This document shows, one piece after another, positions 7,255 through 10,882 of a stretch of DNA of 10,882 nt. Both the position numbers and the translations under genes were made by a program. Where the stretch lies: positions 1 through 10,882 of the forward strand of contig JAKAAK010000094.1 of the NCBI GenBank assembly GCA_021797025.1. The letters run 5' to 3'. The stretch comes from Thermoplasmata archaeon (lineage in GTDB: Archaea; Thermoplasmatota; Thermoplasmata; Thermoplasmatales; Thermoplasmataceae). The notes beneath the pieces are model-generated. The model saw only the letters and a program-made list of their open reading frames with translations. It had not been told where the DNA came from and did not search any database. Each line of letters starts with the position of its first letter. Positions within the stretch are counted from its first letter, which is position 1.

Positions 7255-7424
7255 ACTCCTGCGGGGAGTAATGATCGCTCTGCATCCACCTATGTGCTTC
7301 CCCCAGAGGGAAGAATTTGCTGATTAGCGATTGTGATCAAGGGTGAAACACGGAAAAGTGGATCCAAACCCACAAGATCTCTTTTCACCCTCTCCCTGCC
7401 TGAATCCCGGCTATTCCGGAATTC
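7255..7424 (-). ncRNA. Candidate bridge RNA of the IS110 element
   Basis: Read on the minus strand, the transposase leader folds into an ordered series. A 5' stem-loop (7402-7424) has a 9-bp stem GAATTCCGG/CCGGGATTC including one G-U pair, which exists only on this strand. Stem 1, GGGTGAAA/TTTCACCC (7383-7390 with 7341-7348), encloses a symmetric 9x9 internal loop closed by GTGG/CCAC. Stem 2, ATCGCT/AGCGAT (7326-7331 with 7274-7279), encloses an asymmetric loop closed by CTTCCC/GGGAAG (7297-7313). A small hairpin ACTCC/GGAGT (7255-7269) follows. Loop 2 holds AGCAAA and, on its other side, ATAGGTG. In plus-strand sense these are AGCAAA and CACCTAT, which together equal 13 contiguous bases of the circular element junction. 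Loop 1 holds AGAGATC, identical to target bases 5936-5942. Its size of about 170 nt is close to known bridge RNAs. Confidence 0.7.
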
Positions 7425-7458
7425 ATTTCATGCAGGTTAAATCTCCTATAGCAAACAC

Positions 7459-7620
7459 GTTATGGACATGGAATGTACAGACAGAAGATTTGAAAATGCC
7501 AAAATCCTAGAAGAGGAAGTTGGTGCATGGACTCGAAGACGTAATCGTGATAGGAAAAAAATAAATTGGAGATACGACAGGAAAACCGCAGATAAGAAAT
7601 TGTTAATATATTATGTATAA
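7459..7620 (+). pseudogene. IS630-family transposase remnant, part 2 (C-terminus)
   Basis: This 53-codon piece ends at TAA 7618-7620. It reads VMDMECTDRRFEN, then EEEVGAWTRRRNRDRKKINW and ends KKLLIYYV. This is the usual C-terminal tail of IS630 transposases (Cys-x-x-R-R, then W-x-x-x-R-N, then I-x-W and a final Y). It continues in frame from Asn at 5945 once the IS110 element is removed, with exactly the residue spacing expected between AEIEI and the Cys. The ATG at 7462 is an internal methionine. The outer end of the original IS630 element should lie just beyond 7620, where composition turns AT-rich, but I could not identify its inverted repeat. Confidence 0.88.
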
Positions 7621-7639
7621 TAATTACATTGTCATGACA

Positions 7640-8713
7640 CTAGTTTTTATTGCTATCAATTCTTCTGTCTCTGCTTTTTTTAAACTCTCTCTGACTCTTA
7701 AAAAGATAATTAACGTTAATAACTGGTTTAAGATATTTTAATGCAACCTTATCTGGGACTTTTCTCATTTTACGAACTTCTTTCTTTTTGTTTAATATAT
7801 TTTTCAAGTTTATAATTATATAATAATAAGCTCTTAATTTTATTTTAAAATCACCCTTACTTGAATAAATAAGACTTAAAAATAAATCTACAATTTTCAA
7901 GGCACAAAATGGTATAATATATTTAAACTGAGTTTTAAATTGATAATTTTTCATAAAAAATAATATAGAATTTTTCGTTGCATGGAAGAGCAAATTATCT
8001 GATTGAACAGTACCATAATTTTTCTTTGCACTTGTTAATCTACCGATATGGTAAACTATTGCATCATAAACATAACCAACTTCATATCCTGAAAGCCAGA
8101 CCCTTGCTGAAAGATCCCGTATCTCCTCTACCATGAAGAAATCATCATCATAGCCGCCTATTTTTTCATATAGGTCCCTTCTTATCATCGGCCATACTCC
8201 AATTGGACTGTATATTCTATTTATTTTGGAAAATGCATCACCATCTAATACGGGACCTGAAGCTTCATGTATTAGTCCGAAAAAATTTATTATTTCCGGA
8301 TCTGAAGTATATCCGTAAATTTTCTGGATTCTGTTTATTATTCTACCTTCAGCCATACCAACGTTTTTATTATTGTTAAAAAAATCAACATATTTCACGA
8401 TCGCATTTTTATCTATGATTGTATCGTTATTCAATAAAAGTATTAGATCCCCACTTGATTCGTGCATACCTATATTATAGCCCTTAGTAAATCCCAGATT
8501 CGCAAAATTATGTATTATCTTCTTATTTTTATAAGTCTTAAGTATGTTTATACCCGATTCATAACTACCATCATTTGAATTATTATCGATAAATATTATT
8601 TCAAAATTCTTATAATTATTATCTATAATACTTTTCAAACAATTTTCAATTATACCCTTTCCCTGATAATTTAAAACAACGGCACTTACCTTCGGATTGT
8701 AGGAATTAAACAT
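7640..8713 (-). CDS. GT2 family glycosyltransferase
   Basis: A 357-residue family 2 glycosyltransferase with a full set of GT-A motifs: VSAVVLNYQG (9-18), FIDNNSNDGS (41-50, the nucleotide-binding Asp region), NLGFTKGYNIG (72-82), LLLNNDT (92-98, the metal-binding DxD equivalent) and GGYDDDFFMVEEIRDLSARVW (187-207), the acceptor-side Glu/Asp motif. Residues 250-305 include hydrophobic amphipathic stretches (FKYIIPFCALKIVDLFLSLI) suggesting membrane association, and the C-terminus is strongly basic. It resembles rhamnosyl- or similar O-antigen-type transferases; the sugar cannot be assigned. The gene is very AT-rich like the 614-4103 operon and reads in the same direction, so the two may be parts of one glycan cluster that mobile DNA has separated. 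The start is supported by the TATA-like box 25-35 nt upstream. Confidence 0.92.
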   Translation of the reverse strand: MFNSYNPKVSAVVLNYQGKGIIENCLKSIIDNNYKNFEIIFIDNNSNDGSYESGINILKTYKNKKIIHNFANLGFTKGYNIGMHESSGDLILLLNNDTIIDKNAIVKYVDFFNNNKNVGMAEGRIINRIQKIYGYTSDPEIINFFGLIHEASGPVLDGDAFSKINRIYSPIGVWPMIRRDLYEKIGGYDDDFFMVEEIRDLSARVWLSGYEVGYVYDAIVYHIGRLTSAKKNYGTVQSDNLLFHATKNSILFFMKNYQFKTQFKYIIPFCALKIVDLFLSLIYSSKGDFKIKLRAYYYIIINLKNILNKKKEVRKMRKVPDKVALKYLKPVINVNYLFKSQREFKKSRDRRIDSNKN

Positions 8714-8737
8714 AACAAACTATAGTGATTGGTGAAT

Positions 8738-8748
8738 TTAAATATTTT
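8738..8748 (-). promoter_or_regulatory. TATA-like promoter of the GT2 gene
   Basis: The minus strand reads AAAATATTTAAA, with CC just upstream, 25-35 nt before the ATG at 8713, fitting an archaeal BRE/TATA and a leaderless transcript. The group II intron ends 4 bp upstream of this box, leaving it intact. Confidence 0.55.
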
Positions 8749-8755
8749 GGTAATA

Positions 8756-8788
8756 GAGTAGAGCTCTGCCGTTACACAGAGCCCCCTC
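8756..8788 (-). ncRNA. Group II intron domain VI with bulged branch-point A
   Basis: The minus-strand arms pair over 12 bp: 8777-8788 (GAGGGGGCTCTG) with 8756-8768. The single unpaired base is A at 8759, between the GAG/CTC pairs and the rest of the stem. That is the branch-point adenosine; loop 8769-8776. Confidence 0.85.
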
Positions 8789-8791
8789 GTC

Positions 8792-8824
8792 GAACAGTGC
8801 AGGCGGTTTTCCCGCACACTGCTC
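8792..8824 (-). ncRNA. Group II intron domain V
   Basis: The 33-nt minus-strand hairpin starts GAGCAGTG, has a GAAA tetraloop in the middle and ends CACTGTTC. This is the conserved catalytic hairpin with its AGC triad and terminal GNRA loop. It sits 3 nt upstream of domain VI and just after the RT stop codon at 8836. Confidence 0.9.
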
Positions 8825-8835
8825 ACCGACTGCTT

Positions 8836-10121
8836 TCATGACATAGTATTATTGCGTTTTCCCAGAAAGGTGTGTGGTTTTGTTTTCATGATTGAGAGTC
8901 GATCCGGAATGCCCCTGTTTTTCCATGTACGTGGTATGTTGTGTTGATGACAGTACATATACATAGGCCTGCACTGTGCATATTTCCATACTTCAGTGAA
9001 GATATTGGATGCAAGGCTGTGTTCAAAGTAGTTTCCCCATCCTCCCAATACGGGGATGAGCATCTCCTTCGCCTCTTCAGGTGTCATTAAAGAGCGTACC
9101 CTGTTATTTGTGAGGTTCAGGATCTTTTCACGTATCCTCTTCTCGGATTTAGGGGAGGGAAACCATCTTGTTACCCTTTTCCTTCTCCATTGAGAATACT
9201 GTCTCACAAACCAGAAGCCAAGGAAATCGAAACCTTCCTCTGCCCTTACGATTCGTGTCTTTTCTGTGTTCATTGTAAGACCGATGATTTCCATGATTTC
9301 GTCAAGTTTCTTCTTTGCCACTGCTGGATTGCCTGTCATTAAGATAAGAAAGTCATCTGCATATCTTAGAGGTGGGCATTCTCGGTATATCTCTTCTGCA
9401 ATCCAGATGCTTTCCATTGCTTATCCAGCTGATCAAGGTATATGTTTGCCAGTAGTGGTGATAGGGGAGAACCCTGAGGTGTTCCCCTGTCCTGTGTATG
9501 TATCTCGTTGTCTTCCATTATACCAGCGTCAAGGAACTGTCTTATGATGTGGAGCATTGCCCCGTCTGATATTCTTCGAGCGACCTGTTCCATTAGTTTG
9601 TGTTTGTCGATGTTATCAAAACAGGCTGATATGTCTGCATCTATGATGTTCTCACAGCCGAAGTTGAGGTATTTAACGATCTCGTCCACGGCATTATGGG
9701 CAGACTTATCCGGTCTGAAACCGAATGAGTTGGGCTCGAAACCGCTTTCGAAGATCGGTTCTATGATGATTTTAATGGCTGCCTGTGTAATCCTGTCCTT
9801 TACTGTGGGTATGCTCAAGGGTCTCTGCTTTCCGTTTGCTTTTGGAATGTATACACGTTTCAGTGCTGATGGTTTATAGGTCCTTGTTTTGAGTTCTGAC
9901 TGTATCTCTGTTAGTAGTGGTTCTATTCCGTTTATCTTCAATCCATTTATGGTTATTCCATCTATACCCGGTGATCCGCCATTCTTCATGACGGATACCC
10001 ATGCATGTTCCAGCACATCCATTCTCTGTATCTTGTCGTACAGGGAATGAAATCTTCTTTCTGGTTCCGCTTTGGCTATGTCGTATAGTTTTCCGCATAG
10101 TTCACTGACCTTATCTTTCAT
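8836..10121 (-). pseudogene. Group II intron reverse transcriptase/maturase, frameshifted before YADD
   Basis: Corrected, this is about 428 residues. The first frame (ATG 10121) runs from the RT0/RT1 region (NGGSPGIDGITING, 47-60) through KRPLSIP-like RT2 (KQRPLSIPTVKDR), FGFRPDKSAH, the catalytic strand DADISACFDNI (161-171) and TPQGSPLSPLLANIYLD (214-230), then stops at 9366-9368 after TENAHL. The second frame continues RYADDFLIL, NTEKTRIVRAEEGFDFLGF (RT6/7) and the thumb/maturase domain X with GGWGNYF. A single missing base just before RYADD explains the break: family members read A-x-L-V-R-Y-A-D-D, so one base of the Val codon is lost. No HNH endonuclease domain follows. With the break the protein ends before the second half of its catalytic site, so this copy should lack RT activity unless it is a sequencing error or is rescued by slippage. 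Confidence 0.92.
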
Positions 10122-10129
10122 GTTCTATG

Positions 10130-10136
10130 CCCTCCC
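10130..10136 (-). promoter_or_regulatory. Strong Shine-Dalgarno for the intron RT
   Basis: The minus strand reads GGGAGGG 8 nt before the ATG at 10121. It decides the RT start and lies at the domain IV entrance. It contrasts with the leaderless-style starts of the glycosyltransferase genes. Confidence 0.75.
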
Positions 10137-10496
10137 TTTTACGTTCAGGCAACTCTGATAGCCATGAACTGTTTGGAAAACGTTCGCAGAAGTCAGGTTC
10201 CTTCACATCTGCGCCCATTACAGGGGTTTCATCGTTACTATGAACCTGTCTGACTTCCCATACTTCATTATCCGGCATTTCGCTTCTGCTTATAGCCGGA
10301 TTTACCTCCGGGTTGTGAGATACATGGTAGAAACCCGCTGTTGGGTTCTTTATGACCATGTATTCCATCCCTCTCACAGGAAAGATATGGGATCTCCCGT
10401 CTTCTCTTGAATAACCTTCACCGCATGCAAGCCCTGTTACGCCGGGATGCCCAGATACCCTTACCGAATCTGTTGGTATCTGGTACTGCCTTCGCC

Positions 10497-10548
10497 ATAC
10501 CATAACAGGCTCGGCACATCCATTCACCGCATTACTGCGGGTTTTGAT
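10497..10548 (-). other. EBS1 and EBS2 exon-binding sites of the intron
   Basis: EBS1 is minus-strand TATGGTAT (10504-10497), fully complementary to the last 8 exon bases ATACCATA (10763-10756). EBS2 is ATCAAAA (10548-10542), complementary to exon TTTTGAT (10768-10762). The two-base overlap means about 6+7 exon bases are really used. Both matches end at the predicted 5' splice site and so confirm it. Confidence 0.85.
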
Positions 10549-10755
10549 TACGACGCTACTTATAGGTTCATTCACATTCAAGCCTGCGGCTTCGCGTAGG
10601 GATCTCTGAGCCTCATTGCTGAGGTTCCATATTTCCCGTTGTCGGTCTGCTTCAGGTGGATCTGTTGCCAGCCCATCCTTGACCCTCGCTTCATAGTTTT
10701 CGGTTCTTCCTATGTTGAGACTTTCACTCATGGTTATTCACCTTTGACGGCGCAC

Positions 10756-10768
10756 TATGGTATCAAAA
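10756..10768 (-). other. IBS1/IBS2 intron-binding sites in the 5' exon
   Basis: The thirteen minus-strand bases directly before the intron, TTTTGATACCATA, pair with EBS2 and EBS1. They are the intron's DNA target site. Confidence 0.8.
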
Positions 10769-10786
10769 TAGTCTTAGATTTTGATA
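10761..10786. repeat. Perfect 9-bp inverted repeat at the end of the upstream gene
   Basis: TATCAAAAT (10761-10769) and ATTTTGATA (10778-10786) form perfect arms around an 8-nt spacer that contains the stop codon (10774-10776). The inner arm is shared with the intron target site. It may be a weak terminator hairpin or a protein site; there is no T-run immediately downstream. Confidence 0.6.
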
Positions 10787-10882
10787 GATTCAACCCATGC
10801 ATTGAGATCCTTTTCAGGCAAGTTATCGTTAATCTCCAGTATCTTAACAAGAGCTATCAGAGCAGGCTTTCTTTCTTTATCC
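10774..10882 (-). CDS. C-terminal fragment of unrecognised protein (runs off right edge)
   Basis: The last 35 codons of a minus-strand gene: the frame is open from the window edge to TAA at 10774-10776. The readable tail is KPALIALVKILEINDNLPEK followed by DLNAWVESIKI. It looks like a helical, soluble C-terminus, and I cannot assign a family from so little. It reads toward the GT2 gene and, before the intron arrived, ended about 60 bp upstream of that gene's start, so the two may have been neighbours in one directional block. Confidence 0.6.
   Translation of the reverse strand, partial: DKERKPALIALVKILEINDNLPEKDLNAWVESIKI

Larger units (their letters stand above)
5946..7458 (-). mobile_element. 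Complete IS110-family element, 1513 bp, inserted in an IS630 remnant
   Basis: The ends follow from the interrupted host gene. IS630 coding stops fitting after AAC at 5943-5945 and resumes at GTT at 7459, and joining the two restores a continuous family-like protein at a codon boundary. AC is present at both 5944-5945 and 7457-7458, consistent with a 2-bp core retained at each end rather than a target duplication. The element has no terminal inverted repeats, as expected for IS110. The transposase reads on the minus strand, leaving 224 bp of non-coding DNA upstream (7235-7458) and 128 bp downstream (5946-6073). The upstream leader contains a bridge-RNA-like fold. CCTATA occurs near both ends (5945-5950, 7445-7450). 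Confidence 0.88.
8753..10755 (-). mobile_element. Group II intron, about 2003 bp, with defective reverse transcriptase
   Basis: Both ends are marked. The 5' end on the minus strand is GTGCGCC at 10755-10749, the standard group II start. The 3' end is CTCTAT at 8758-8753, placing the bulged branch-point A (8759) seven bases from the splice site. Domain V and domain VI are recognisable. EBS1 and EBS2 in the 5' region pair with the 5' exon. The intron encodes a frameshifted RT-maturase in the domain IV position. It lies between the stop codon of the gene at 10774 and the promoter of the GT2 gene, on the same strand as both. It looks like a once-mobile retroelement whose ribozyme may still be intact. 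Confidence 0.92.
10122..10755 (-). ncRNA. Group II intron 5' ribozyme region (domains I-III and start of IV)
   Basis: This is the 634-nt region between the intron 5' end and the RT start, where domains I-III must lie. It begins GTGCGCC and contains EBS2 (10542-10548) and EBS1 (10497-10504) at about 210 and 255 nt from the 5' end, normal positions in domain I. One minus-strand frame stays open across most of it (ATG 10731 to stop at 10111, 206 codons). Since the RNA fold explains this DNA, I do not call that frame a gene. Confidence 0.8.

Noticed and set aside
7235..7285. Upstream start (ATG 7285) for the IS110 transposase
   Set aside because: Family proteins begin near the GID motif, and these bases belong to the folded leader, including the AGCGAT arm of stem 2.
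6333..7323. Several plus-strand open frames opposite the IS110 transposase, and others opposite the RT and GT-C genes
   Set aside because: They mirror the codon pattern of the strongly supported minus-strand genes and have no family features.
7630..7639. Palindrome TGTCATGACA at the end of the GT2 gene
   Set aside because: Ten bases alone are not enough to call a terminator or the IS630 end, and no partner repeat was found.
10111..10731. 206-codon frame as a protein gene in the intron
   Set aside because: It contains both exon-binding sites and the rest of domains I-III; the RT has its own Shine-Dalgarno and start. Kept only as a finding.
1..10882. CRISPR array, tRNA or rRNA gene
   Set aside because: No regularly spaced repeats, and no cloverleaf or rRNA-like conserved stretches seen on either strand.

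Overview
The window looks archaeal. Genes have TATA-like boxes about 25 nt upstream of start codons, with little or no leader. One insertion sequence carries a small DUF2080-type protein, a family known from archaeal transposons. Base composition switches between very AT-rich glycosyltransferase genes and moderate-GC mobile DNA. An acidophilic thermoplasmatal archaeon is my best guess, but the lineage is inference.

Layout. (1) 1-262: C-terminal end of an unrecognised plus-strand gene, then about 350 bp with no convincing gene. (2) 614-4103: a minus-strand two-gene operon with overlapping ends, made of a GT-C-like polytopic membrane glycosyltransferase and a cytoplasmic GT2 glycosyltransferase. 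(3) 4137-5191: an insertion sequence with inverted repeats, a perfect 9-bp target duplication, a DUF2080 gene and a defective DDE transposase. It landed in the TATA region of the glycosyltransferase operon. (4) 5235-5598: remnant of a WYL-domain gene. (5) 5598-7620: remnant of an IS630 transposase, split by a complete IS110-family element (5946-7458). (6) 7640-8713: a second AT-rich GT2 glycosyltransferase with its own TATA box. (7) 8753-10755: a complete-looking group II intron (5' GTGCG, EBS/IBS pairs, domains V and VI with a bulged A) whose reverse transcriptase is frameshifted just before YADD. (8) 10774-10882: C-terminal end of another unrecognised minus-strand gene.

The three glycosyltransferases presumably build a cell-surface glycan: the two GT2 enzymes on the cytoplasmic side and the GT-C protein on the outer face. 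The rest is a stack of mobile DNA, and two of the insertions sit exactly at glycosyltransferase promoters.

The most interesting object is the IS110 element. Removing 5946-7458 rejoins the IS630 reading frame at a codon boundary, which fixes the element's ends. Its 5' leader folds into a 5' stem-loop followed by two stems with internal loops, the plan of an IS110 bridge RNA. The second loop carries 6-nt and 7-nt segments that together match 13 contiguous bases of the circularised element junction. The first loop carries 7 nt matching the target flank, and both loops share the AC core. This is a candidate archaeal bridge-RNA recombination system readable from this window alone.
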